Origin: CAVVSD01 sp963837655
GTDB taxonomy: Bacteria > Actinomycetota > Thermoleophilia > Solirubrobacterales > Solirubrobacteraceae
Direction: 5' to 3'
NCBI GenBank assembly: GCA_963837655.1
Contig: CAWIOK010000014.1
Location: 62,001-126,000 of the forward strand
DNA length: 64,000 nt
The notes beneath the pieces are model-generated. The model was given only the letters and a program-made list of their open reading frames with translations, was not told the DNA's origin and ran no database searches. Made by a program: the position numbers and the translations under genes. Numbering within the stretch: the first letter of the stretch is position 1; each line of letters opens with the position of its first letter. Of the stretch, positions 43,588 to 52,111 are shown piece by piece.

Positions 43588-44765
43588 TCCGCTTCCAGGC
43601 CCCTCAGCTGCCGCCGTCGCGCGACGTGCAGTCGTATTTCGCGCTGGCCGAGGAGGCACGCTGGTACTCGAACGGCGGCCCGTGCCATGCGCTGCTCGTC
43701 GAGCGGCTCGAGCGGTACCTCGGGCCGTCCGTCTCGTGCGTCCCGGTCGCCAACGCGACCCTCGGCCTGATGGTGGCGCTTCGCGCGATGACCGGCAGCG
43801 CGCCGCGCCGGCGCGAGGTGCTCATGCCGTCGTTCACCTTCGCGGCGACGGTCGATGCCGTGCTGTGGGCCGGGTTGCAGCCGGTGTTCGTCGACGTCGA
43901 GCCGGACGGGTGGCATCTCGATCCGGTCGCCCTGGAGGCTTCGCTGCGCGCGCGGTCCTCGACGGTCGGCGCGGTGTTCGCGGCCTCGACGTTCGGGACG
44001 CCGCCGCCCCTCGCCGTGCGCCGCGCCTGGGAGCGCGCTGCCTCGGAGGCGGGCGTTCCGCTGCTGGTCGACTCCGCCGCCGGCTTCGGCGCGACCGACG
44101 AGGAGGGAGTGCGTCTGGCCCGCCAGGGGGACGCCGAGGTCTTCTCGTTCCACGCGACGAAGCCGTTCGCCGTCGGCGAGGGCGGGCTCGTGACCACCTG
44201 CGATCCCGAGCTGGCAGCCCGCATGCGGAGGCTGACGAACTTCGGCTTCGACGACGGAACGGTGGACGAGGACATCGGGCTGAACGCGAAGCTCGCGGAA
44301 TGGCCGGCGGCGACGGCACTCGCGGTCCTGGACGGCTACGCCGACGTCCTGGCGGCGAGACGCAGGGCGGCGGAGCGGATGCTCGCCGCGCTCGAGCCGC
44401 TCGGCTTCGAGCGGCAACGCGGAGCGGACGGGGCGGCGTGGCAGTTCGTGTCCGTGCTCGCACCGTCGATCGGCATCCGCGCTGGGGCCCTCGAGCGCGG
44501 CAAGTGCCACGGCGTCGAGATGCGGACCTACTTCTCGGTGCCGCTCCACCGGATGCCCGCGTTCGCGTCGGCGCCAGTCGCCGGCGACCTGCGCCGCACC
44601 GAGGAGCTGGCGTCGCGAGTTCTGTCGTTGCCGATGGCCAACGACATCTCCGACGGCGACATCGAGGCGATCGTGGAGTGTCTCGCCGCCGCGGCGGAGT
44701 CCGACCGCACGCGGGTCGGCCAGCGCTCCGGTCGCGGCGCGCAGCGCTCCGGCAGCCTCGGCTAG
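43584..44765 (+). CDS. DegT/DnrJ/EryC1/StrS family sugar aminotransferase
   Basis: A 393-residue PLP enzyme. VANATLGLMVALRAM opens the fold, VLMPSFTFAATVDAVLWAG and FVDVEPDGWHLDP follow, VDSAAGFGA holds the Asp for PLP, and FSFHATKPFAVGEGGLV has the PLP-binding Lys. TNFGFDDGTVDEDIGLNAKLAEWPAA binds substrate in this family. It aminates a keto-sugar nucleotide (or acts as a PLP dehydrase). It is translationally coupled to the bifunctional glycosyltransferase. The C-terminal 20 residues are Arg/Ser-rich and not conserved in type. Its 3' end overlaps the ABC permease gene by 4 bases. Confidence 0.87.
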   Translation: MIRFQAPQLPPSRDVQSYFALAEEARWYSNGGPCHALLVERLERYLGPSVSCVPVANATLGLMVALRAMTGSAPRRREVLMPSFTFAATVDAVLWAGLQPVFVDVEPDGWHLDPVALEASLRARSSTVGAVFAASTFGTPPPLAVRRAWERAASEAGVPLLVDSAAGFGATDEEGVRLARQGDAEVFSFHATKPFAVGEGGLVTTCDPELAARMRRLTNFGFDDGTVDEDIGLNAKLAEWPAATALAVLDGYADVLAARRRAAERMLAALEPLGFERQRGADGAAWQFVSVLAPSIGIRAGALERGKCHGVEMRTYFSVPLHRMPAFASAPVAGDLRRTEELASRVLSLPMANDISDGDIEAIVECLAAAAESDRTRVGQRSGRGAQRSGSLG

Positions 44766-45605
44766 AGCTCCTCCGCGGCGGTGCGGCGCCATGCGCTCGA
44801 ACACGTAGAAGCCGAGCACCATCGCGGTGACGAGGATCCCGCTGGGATGAGCAGCCACACGGCGCCACCGATCGCGGAGGCCGCCGACGGCGTGTCGTTC
44901 CCGAGCAGCAGGTGCCGCGTCGCCTGGATGAGCGCGGCGAGCGGGCTGGCCATCATGAGGTGCGCGAGGCGTCTCGGACTTCTCCTGCACGAGCTGATCG
45001 GGTAGAGGATCGGCGTCGCGTAGAAGAGCGCCTGGAGGAAGACGTCCCAGATCGGCTTGATGTCGCGGAAGCGCACGTAGAGCGCGGCGAGGAGCATCCC
45101 CGTCCCGGTCGCGAGAACGCCGACGAGCAGGACGGGATCGGCAGCGAGCAGCCAGCTCCAGCGCACCGAGACGCCGTTCAGCACGAGGAAGATCGCGAGG
45201 ACGACGAGGTTCAGCAGCAGGTTGAACGCGCCGACGAGCGTGACGGCGAGCGGCACGACCATGCGCGGGAAGCCGACCTTGCGCACGAGCGCCTCGCGGT
45301 CCACGAGCGAGGTCGTCGCGGCGCCCGTGACCTCGCCGAAGAAGAAGTAGAGCATCATGCCGCTGAGCAGCACGATCGGGTAGTGCTCGACGCCGTCGCC
45401 GGCGCCCACGACCTCGCTGAAGACGAGGTAGAGGATCCCGAAGAGCATCAGCGGCCGCAGCAGCGACCACAGGTAGCCGAGCGCCGAGCCGAAGAACCGC
45501 ACCTTCCAGTCGGTGCGCGCGAGCGTCAGCGTGAGGTGCCAGAAGCGCCGGGGGTCGTCCCGGAACGACGCCGGGCCCGGTGACGCGGTAGGCGACGTCG
45601 CTCAT
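44762..45605 (-). CDS. wzm: Polysaccharide ABC transporter permease (Wzm-like), frameshifted
   Basis: About 280 residues with six hydrophobic helices. FGSALGYLWSLLRPLMLFGI, MLYFFFGEVTGAATTSLV and LVRKVGFPRMVVPLAV are diagnostic of ABC-2 permeases exporting O-antigen or teichoic acid; LAHLMMASPLAALIQATRHLLLG follows near the end. Frames change near 45578, 44990, 44970, 44845 and 44790. ATG 45605 overlaps the stop of the ATPase gene (ATGA). It forms the channel through which a complete lipid-linked glycan leaves the cytoplasm. The conserved content argues for consensus indels over decay. Confidence 0.75.
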
Positions 45606-46872
45606 GCGCCAGGCGCTCGGACGCGCTCGCCGCGCTGGAAGTAGTAGAAGGCGTGGGGATGTCGACGGCGCCGCCGCCCGCTGCGCGTGCCCGGTGACGA
45701 TGAAGCGCGTCGCCTCGTCCTCGCTCGGCGAGTGATCCGGCGGCCGCTGCCGGGGTGGCGGACTCTCGCCGGCGAGCACGTAGCGCCCGGGGGCGAGCCA
45801 GTTGTCGAACGTCAGCGCGACGTCGAGCGGCCTCGCCCGCGGCTCGAACGTCGCCCTGCGGCGCTCGTCCCACTCCGTGAGGCGCCGAAGACGCGCGGCC
45901 GTCCGCGTCGCGGAGCGTCGAACGACGAAGACGGGGTCGTCGGTCTCGGCCAGGAAGCGCACGCGCATGCACATCGCGACCGAGAGCCCCCTGCTCGAGC
46001 GTCTCGGTCCGAACGCCCTCGCCGTCCTGCGGCCAGCACTCGACGATCGTCGCCGCGCCCACCGCGCCGGCCCGGTGCTCGTCCTCGATGGCGAGGGCCC
46101 GCCCGGCGAGCTCGCGCTGCGGCGCGAAGTTCAGCTCGGTGTACCGCCGCGCCACGTCGCGCGCGCCGCCGAGCGCGACCAGCGTCGCCGCGCTCCAGCA
46201 GCATCGCGCGGTCGCAGAAGCGCTGGACCTGGTCCATGTCGTGCGTGACGAGCAGGATCGTGCGCCCGTCGCGCTTGGCCTGGTGGAGGACGTCGTAGCA
46301 CTTCTGCTGGAAGGAGGCATCGCCCACCGCGAGCACCTCGTCGATGAGCAGGAGGTCCGCGTCGACGTGGACCATGACCGCGAACGCGAGGCGCACCTGC
46401 ATGCCCGACGAGTAGTTCTTGAGCTTGAGGTCCTGGAACTCGCGCAGCTCGGCGAAGTCGATGATCGCGTCGTAGCGCGCGTCGGCCTGCTCGGGCGTGA
46501 GGCCGAGCATGACGGCGTTGAGGAGGACGTTGTCGTGGGCGGTCAGGTCGGGGTTGAAGCCGACGCCCAGCTCGATGAACGGAGCCATGCGCCCACGCAG
46601 CCACATCTCGCCCGCGTCCGCGCTGTAGATGCCGGCGAGGCACTTCATGAGCGTGCTCTTGCCGCTGCCGTTGCGCCCGACGATGCCGAAGAACTCGCCC
46701 TTGCCGACGCTCGAGCGACACGTCGCTGCAGCGCCTGCAGCCGGTCGAAGCTCCGGCGGCGCAGCGGGTGGACGACGCGCTCCTTCAGCGTGTGGACCTG
46801 CTCCTGCGGGAGGCGGAAGGCCTTGGAGACGCCGTCGACGCTGACGGCCACGTCATCGGGCGGCGCGGGCAC
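45602..46872 (-). CDS. wzt: Polysaccharide ABC transporter ATPase with C-terminal glycan-recognition domain (Wzt-like), frameshifted
   Basis: About 420 residues joined from several frames. Nucleotide-binding part: VDGVSKAFRLPQEQVHTLKE, IVGRNGSGKSTLMKCLAG (Walker A), FIELGVGFNPDLTAHDNVLL, NYSSGMQVRLAFAV (signature), LLIDEVLAVGD (Walker B), LVTHDMDQV (switch His). The C-terminal ~170 residues (TELNFAPQRE, then VRFLAETDDPVFVV, RPLDVALTFDNWLAPGRYVL and a HAFYYFQRGERV end) match the Wzt C-terminal beta-sandwich that recognises the finished glycan end. Shifts are near 46725, 46190, 46000, 45900, 45740 and 45660. GTG 46872 is supported by a TACGCT box 6 bases upstream. Confidence 0.75.
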
Positions 46873-46878
46873 GGAAGG

Positions 46879-46884
46879 AGCGTA
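46879..46884 (-). promoter_or_regulatory. -10 box TACGCT of the wzt-wzm operon
   Basis: Minus-strand TACGCT ends 6 bases before GTG 46872. The promoter lies in the 32-base gap to the divergent glycosyltransferase gene. Confidence 0.45.
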
Positions 46885-46904
46885 GTGAGCCATGATGCCG
46901 CTCC

Positions 46905-48278
46905 GTGAGCGCCGTCGGCGTCAATCTCGCGGGGTACCTGGGCGCGACCCTCGGCGTCGGCGAGGCCGCGCGCCAGGTGCGCGGCGCGCTGCTGGCGGCC
47001 GGGACGCCCGGTCGCCGAGCTGCCCGTCTCCAGCCGCGGTGCGCCCGCGGTGCCCGGCCCCCACCCGGCGCCGCACCCGGTGACGCTCGTCTGCGTGAAC
47101 CCGGACGGGATGCCAGGCGTGCGCGACGAGCTCGGGCCCGAGCCGTTCGACGGGCGCCACGTCGTGGGTCTGTGGTGGTGGGAGGTCGCGTCGTTCCCCG
47201 CGCACTGGGCGCGTGGGTTCGACGGGCTCGACGAGGTCTGGGCGGGATCGCGGTTCGTCGCCGACGCGATCGCGGCGGTCTCGCCGGTGCCCGTCGTGCA
47301 CGTGCCGACGCCGGTCGCCCAGCCCGTCGTCGCGCCGGTCGGCCGCGAGGCGCTCGGGCTGCCGCACCGACGCGTGGCTTGCCGGGCTGGCCTTCGACTA
47401 CGGCAGCGTCGCCGCAGCGCAAGAACCCGCTTGGCGCGATCGAGGCGTTCGCCCGCGCGTTCGGGCCCGGGCGACGGCGCGGCGCTCGTCGTCAAGACGC
47501 TGCGCTCGGACATGGACCCCGCGGCGCACCGCGCGGTGCTCGACGCCGCTGCGACGCACCCGCACGTGCACGTCATCGACCGCGACCTGCCGGCGGCGGA
47601 GAAGAACGCGCTCATCGGCCTGCTGGACTGCCTGCTGTCCGTGCACCGCTCGGAGGGCTTCGGGCTCGCGCTCGCCGAGGCGGCGCTGCTCGGCGTGCCG
47701 GTCGTGGCCACCGACTACGGCGGGACGCGCGACTTCCTGACGCCGTTCAACGCCTGGCTCGTCGACCACCGCCCCGTGCGCATCGGCCCGGGCCACGATC
47801 CCTACCCGGCCGACGGCGAGTGGGCCGAGCCCGATCTCGACCACGCGGCCGCGCAGCTGCGCGCGCGTGCGCGGCGCGCCCGAGGAGGCGGCGCGGCGGG
47901 CGTCGCGTGCGCGGGAGGACGTCGCGCGCGGCCACGACCCGTCGGCGGCGGGCGCCGCGATGGCGGCCCGGCTGGCCCGGATCGTCCGCGCGCCGGTGGC
48001 CGCCGCGGGCGGGACCGGTCGACGGCCTCGACCTCGGCGCCGCCCGGGCGCGCGTGCGGAGCGGCCCGGGCCCGGGCGCGGCCGAGGGCGCCCGCGGCGC
48101 GGTGCGCGCCGCGGTGCTCCGGGCGCTGGCGCCCTACGCGGTGCACCAGCGGCTCGTCGACGAGGAGCTCCTGCGGGCGCTGCAGACGCTCGACGAGCGG
48201 GTGCGCGGCCTCGCCGCCGCGCAGTCGTCGCTCGCGGCGGAGCTGGCCAGGCAGCGCCGCGAGCGCGAGGGCTCGTAG
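46905..48278 (+). CDS. Glycosyltransferase family 4 with C-terminal PYxxHQ tail, frameshifted
   Basis: About 455 residues. VGVNLAGYLGATLGVGEAAR, VTLVCVNPDGMPGV, VVGLWWWEVASFPAHWARGF, LSVHRSEGFGLALAEAALLG (EX7E) and PFNAWLVDHRPVRIG define the GT-B fold; the neighbour at 48291 has the same blocks. After the transferase comes a tail AVLRALAPYAVHQRLVDEEL and then a heptad-like ALQTLDERVRGLAAAQSSLA. Shifts occur near 47015, 47370, 47415, 47470, 47870 and 48015. It is divergent from the ABC exporter and probably completes the exported chain. Confidence 0.72.
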   Translation: MSAVGVNLAGYLGATLGVGEAARQVRGALLAAGTPGRRAARLQPRCARGARPPPGAAPGDARLREPGRDARRARRARARAVRRAPRRGSVVVGGRVVPRALGAWVRRARRGLGGIAVRRRRDRGGLAGARRARADAGRPARRRAGRPRGARAAAPTRGLPGWPSTTAASPQRKNPLGAIEAFARAFGPGRRRGARRQDAALGHGPRGAPRGARRRCDAPARARHRPRPAGGGEERAHRPAGLPAVRAPLGGLRARARRGGAARRAGRGHRLRRDARLPDAVQRLARRPPPRAHRPGPRSLPGRRRVGRARSRPRGRAAARACAARPRRRRGGRRVRGRTSRAATTRRRRAPRWRPGWPGSSARRWPPRAGPVDGLDLGAARARVRSGPGPGAAEGARGAVRAAVLRALAPYAVHQRLVDEELLRALQTLDERVRGLAAAQSSLAAELARQRREREGS

Positions 48279-48290
48279 CCTCCTCGGGCG

Positions 48291-50509
48291 ATGAGCGCCT
48301 CACAGTCCAGCCTCGCCTCCTCCATCGGCGTCGACGTCGCGGGCTACCTGCGCGGCGGCCTCGGCCTCGGCCAGGCCGCGCGGCTGTACGTCGCGGCGCT
48401 GCAGGCGGGCGGCGTCCCGGTGCGGACCACGACGGTCGACCTGCGGATGCCCGAGGTGCACAGCGACGACGGCACCCGCGCGGAGGTGAAGACGACCGAC
48501 TTCGCCGACCTCGAGCACGAGGGCGAGCTCCCGTTCAACCTCGTCTGCGTCAACGCGCCCGAGCTGCCGCAGTTCGTGTCCGAGGCCGGGCGCGACCGGT
48601 TCCGCGACCGCTACACGATCGGCGTGTGGGCGTGGGAGACCGACGCGATCCCCGCGTCGTGGGACTCCGCGTTCGCGCTCGTCGACGAGATCTGGGTCTA
48701 CTCGCGCTACGTCGCCGACCTGCTGAGCCACTCCGCGCCGTGCCCGGTGGTCCGCGTCCCCCTGCCGATCGAGATCCCGCAGCCGAGCGGCGACGACATC
48801 GGCTTCGCGCTCGGCGGCGACGCGTTCACGTTCCTCTTCCTCTTCGACTTCTGGTCGACGCTGCAGCGCAAGAACCCGCTCGGGCTCGTTCGGGCGTTCA
48901 TCCGCGCCTTCGAGCCCGGCGAGGGGCCGCGGCTGCTGCTCAAGAGCTTCAACGGCGACTACAAGCCCGACCGCCTCGCGCAGCTGCGGGCGGCGGCCGG
49001 CGGGCGCGACGACATCGTCGTGGTCGACCGCTTCGTGACCGACCAGCAGCGCGTGAACCTCATCAACCGCTGCGACGCCTACGTCTCGCTGCATCGCTCG
49101 GAGGGCTTCGGGCTGACGCTCGGCGAGGCGATGGCGCTCGGCAAGCCGGTCATCGGGACGGGCTTCGGCGGCAACGTCGACTTCATGACCCCGGCGAACT
49201 CGTGGCTCGTCGACTACGAGGAGACGCTCGTCGGCCCCGAGGGCGAGAACTACCCGGCGCACGGGACGTGGGCCGAGCCCGACATCGACCACGCCGCCGA
49301 GCTCATGCGCCGGGTGTGGGAGGAGCGCGAGGAGGCCGCCGACGCGCGCCGAGCGCGGGCGGATGGACGTCGCGCAGCACTTCTCGCTGCAGGCCGTCGG
49401 GCGACATGGCGCGCACCCGGCTGCGGCGCCTGAGCGGGCTGTCGCGCCGCCGCGCCGTGGCGCACGACGCGTCGGCGCCGGCACCCGGGCTGCCGCACTC
49501 CTACGTGGAGACCGCCGCGGTGAAGGCGACGTTCGACGCTACGAAGGACGCCGCCGAGACCGGCGGCGCGAAGGGCGCAGCGCGGCGGGCGCTGCTGACG
49601 GCCATGCGGCCGTACACGTACCACCAGGACGAGCTCAACGGCTTCGTCGTCAACGCGCTGCGCGAGCTCGACACGCTGCTGCGCGACCAGGTGGTCGACA
49701 CGCAGGCCGAGCTGCGGCGGCTGGACGCGCAGGTCAAGCGCTTCGAGCGCGTCTTCGGGCAGTCGGGCTTCGCGTCGGCGAACGGCGACGAGGTCGCACG
49801 GATGCTCGAGGGCGTCCGGGCCCGGCCCGGCCTCGACCCATCCCGGCGATCTCCTACGTCGACGAGACGCGGGCGCCGAGCGCTGGGCTTCCGCGACGCC
49901 CACCTGGACGCCACCGGCTACCGCGGCTTCGAGGACATCTTCCGCGGCGACGAGCAGGATCTCCGCCAGGCGCAGGAGCGCTACGTGCAGATGTTCGCCG
50001 AGTGCGACTGGGTGCTCGACCTCGGCTGCGGCCGCGGCGAGCTGCTCGACGGGCTGCGCGACGCGGGGATCGAGGGCAAGGGCGTCGACCTCGACCCGAC
50101 GATGGTCGAGCGCTGCCGGGAGAAGGGCCACGACGTCGAGCTGGCCGACGCGGCGACTGCGCTGCGCGGCTACGACGACGCGACGATCCCGGCGGTGTTC
50201 GCGGCGCAGGTCGTCGAGCACCTGAGCGCGGAGCAGCTCACGGAGCTGCTGACGCTGTCGGCGGCGAAGCTCGCGCCGGGCGGGATGGCGATCTTCGAGA
50301 CCGTCAACCCGCACAACCCGGCGGCCCTGAAGGCCTTCTGGACCGACACGACCCACCACCACCCGGTGTTCCCGGAGGTCCTGCTGGCGCACTGCCGCCT
50401 GGCGGGCTTCGCGTCCGGCGACGTGGTCTTCCCGGTCGAGTCGGGGGACTTCGACTCCGACATCTACGGGAACCGCGACTACGCCGTCGTCGCGCGGACC
50501 GCGGCCTGA
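48291..50509 (+). CDS. GT4-coiled coil-methyltransferase fusion, probable chain-terminating enzyme, frameshifted
   Basis: Residues 1-~365 are an intact GT4 (IGVDVAGYLRGGLGLGQAAR, TIGVWAWETDAIPASW, LFDFWSTLQRKNPLGLVRAF, LHRSEGFGLTLGEAMALG). Shifts near 49345-49410 lead, without any stop once corrected, into AARRALLTAMRPYTYHQDEL and a heptad-like LLRDQVVDTQAELRRLDAQV. A class I methyltransferase follows: VLDLGCGRGELLDGL, IEGKGVDLDPTMV, VFAAQVVEHLSAEQL and TVNPHNPAALKAFWTDTTHHH, as in WbdD/WsaE-type capping enzymes. Two compensating shifts lie near 49855. The PYxxHQ tail is shared with the upstream GT4, which supports a real fusion. An alternative is two genes split at ATG 49407. Confidence 0.68.
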
Positions 50510-50796
50510 TGCCCGAGTACGGCTCGCGGGTCACCCCCGAGACGCGCGCGCTCCTCGCCGAGATCGTCGCCGCCGTCCCGCTGGACTTCGGCGGCGGCTC
50601 GAGCCTCACCAAGGCGCTCGTCTTCGCCGACCTCATCGCGGCGTTCGGGATTCGCGACGCCGTCGAGATCGGTGTCTACCGCGGCCGCTCGCTCCTGCCG
50701 GTCGCCGCGGTGCTCCGTGCCAGGGGGCCGGCCGGGTCGTCGGCATCGACCCGGTCCGACGGCTCGGCAGGCGGTGAGGAGGTCGGCCGGTCGTGA
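50509..50796 (+). pseudogene. Truncated class I methyltransferase
   Basis: A 95-residue fragment. KALVFADLIAAFGIRDAVEI and IGVYRGRSLLPVAAVLRARG are the first strand and SAM loop of a methyltransferase of the CmcI/Methyltransf_24 kind. At about 50735 the frame changes (GRVVGIDP continues in the next frame) and a stop comes within 10 codons. Family members are ~230-250 residues, so about 60% is missing. The ATG overlaps the previous stop (TGATG). The lost part marks the right edge of the glycan locus. Confidence 0.6.
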
Positions 50797-50829
50797 ACGC
50801 CAGCGGCGAGGTGCCAGTTTGGCCGCGAA

Positions 50830-50866
50830 ATCTGTCTAGGGCACCGTATGCGTGCTCTAGACAGAT
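50830..50866. terminator. Strong 15-bp stem-loop between convergent genes
   Basis: Arm ATCTGTCTAGGGCAC (50830-50844) pairs with GTGCTCTAGACAGAT (50852-50866) over a 7-base loop, with a single G-U wobble. It lies just past the truncated methyltransferase and before the 3' end of the convergent AhpD-like gene. It is probably a bidirectional terminator, although there is no T-run. It is the longest near-perfect hairpin I found in the window. Confidence 0.6.
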
Positions 50867-50919
50867 CCGCCGTGTGTCGAGCGAGCGTGCTGACTCAGGC
50901 GGCGACGCTCCTGCTTCCG

Positions 50920-51510
50920 CTACTCCTCCTCGATCGGCCGTCCCACCACCAGCGCGTCCCGCAACCCGGGCTCCATGCCGGCGAACCGGGCGTCGGCCAG
51001 AACGCCCACGCCGTCGAGGACCTTCGCGAAGAAGCAGCGCGCGGCCGCCGCGAGCACGACGTCGAGGATCTCGGCGTCCGGGAGGCCCAGCGCGCGCAGC
51101 TCGTCGACGTCGTGCCTGCGGTGATGTCGGCTGCGTCGAGCGCGACCCGCTCGGCGAGCTCCATGACGGCGGCGTCGAGCGGGTCGAGAGGCCGCTGCAG
51201 GTCGCCCTCCGCGATCGCCTGGACCTCGCGCGGCGTCCATGTGGCTTGCCGGCCAGCACCGACCCGTGGGCGAGCATGCAGTACGAGCAGCGCATCGCAG
51301 CGCGCGCGGCGACGCTCGCGAGCTCGTAGCGGCGCGGGTCCATCGTCGGCCTTGATCGCGCCGTTCAGCCCGCGCCACGCGGTGTAGCACGTCCGGGCGC
51401 AGCGAGAACGCCCGCGTGAAGTTCGGCAGGTGGCCGTACGTCGCCCGGTCGGCGTCGTAGATCCCGGCCGCCTCGCCGGGATCGTCGGGCGGGCGGGACT
51501 CGATGAACAT
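50920..51510 (-). CDS. AhpD-like/carboxymuconolactone decarboxylase family protein, frameshifted
   Basis: About 195 residues. FIESRPPDDPGEAAGIYDAD and YGHLPNFTRAFSLRPDV are the start. In another frame MRCSYCMLAHGSVLAG gives the CxxC-His active site of AhpD-type alkylhydroperoxidases. The end DVDELRALGLPDAEILDVVL and FAKVLDGVGVLADARF is helical. Shifts lie near 51390, 51345, 51245 and 51115. A GGAG Shine-Dalgarno is 7 bases before ATG 51510. It probably removes peroxides with a thiol partner; all motifs are kept, so consensus indels are likely. It follows rmlC by 16 bases on the same strand. Confidence 0.7.
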   Translation of the reverse strand: MFIESRPPDDPGEAAGIYDADRATYGHLPNFTRAFSLRPDVLHRVARAERRDQGRRWTRAATSSRASPRALRCAARTACSPTGRCWPASHMDAARGPGDRGGRPAAASRPARRRRHGARRAGRARRSRHHRRHDVDELRALGLPDAEILDVVLAAAARCFFAKVLDGVGVLADARFAGMEPGLRDALVVGRPIEEE

Positions 51511-51526
51511 GGCGCGGCTCCTTCGG

Positions 51527-52079
51527 TCAGAAGGGCAGATCCGGCCGCAGCGCCGACAGCGGCGGCGCGGTGCGGTCGCGCTCGGACACCTGCAGCTCGA
51601 TGTCCGACGGCCACGGGATGCCGACGTCGGGATCGTCGAAGGCGAACCCGCGCTCGTGCGCCGGGTCGTAGTAGGACGACACCTTGTAGGTCACGTCGGC
51701 GATCTCCGACAGCACGCAGAACCCGTGGGCGAACCCGAGCGGGACGTAGAGCTGGTGCATCGACTCGTCGTCGAGCTCGAAGCCCTCCCACTCGCCGTAG
51801 GTCGGCGACGCCGGTGCGCACGTCGACGACGACGTCCCAGATCTTGCCGCGGGCGCAGCGGACGAGCTTCGCCTGGCCGGGGCCGAGGGTGACGTGCATG
51901 CCGCGCACGACGCCGCGGCCGGATCGCGAGTGGTTGTCCTGCACGAACGGCGACGTCGACGCCCTCGGCGCGTCCAGCGCGTCGACGCGGTAGCTCTCGT
52001 GGAAGAAGCCGCGCGCGTCGCCGTGGACCGGGGGCGCGAGCAGGACGGGGCCTTGCAGGCGCGTGGGAAGTCGCTCCAT
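51527..52079 (-). CDS. rmlC: dTDP-4-dehydrorhamnose 3,5-epimerase, frameshifted
   Basis: About 184 residues. VHGDARGFFHESYRVDAL, FVQDNHSRSGRGVVRGMHV with the catalytic His region, and KLVRCARGKIWDVVVDVRTG are in one frame. After a shift near 51812, YGEWEGFELDDESMHQLYVP, GFAHGFCVLSEIADVTYKVS and FAFDDPDVGIPWP with the Asp/Tyr region follow. It is closer to classical RmlC than the copy at 34406-34921, so rhamnose synthesis is its likely role. TAGGCT lies 10 bases before ATG 52079 and shares its TA with the opposite promoter. Confidence 0.78.
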
Positions 52080-52089
52080 CGGGGCGCGC

Positions 52090-52099
52090 AGCCTAACCT
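52090..52099. promoter_or_regulatory. Bidirectional -10 AGCCTAACCT
   Basis: An ANNNTANNNT 10-mer: TAGGCT on the minus strand, 10 bases before ATG 52079, and TAACCT on the plus strand, 12 bases before GTG 52112. Third example of a shared-TA divergent promoter in this window. Confidence 0.5.
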
Positions 52100-52111
52100 G
52101 TGACGGTCCCC

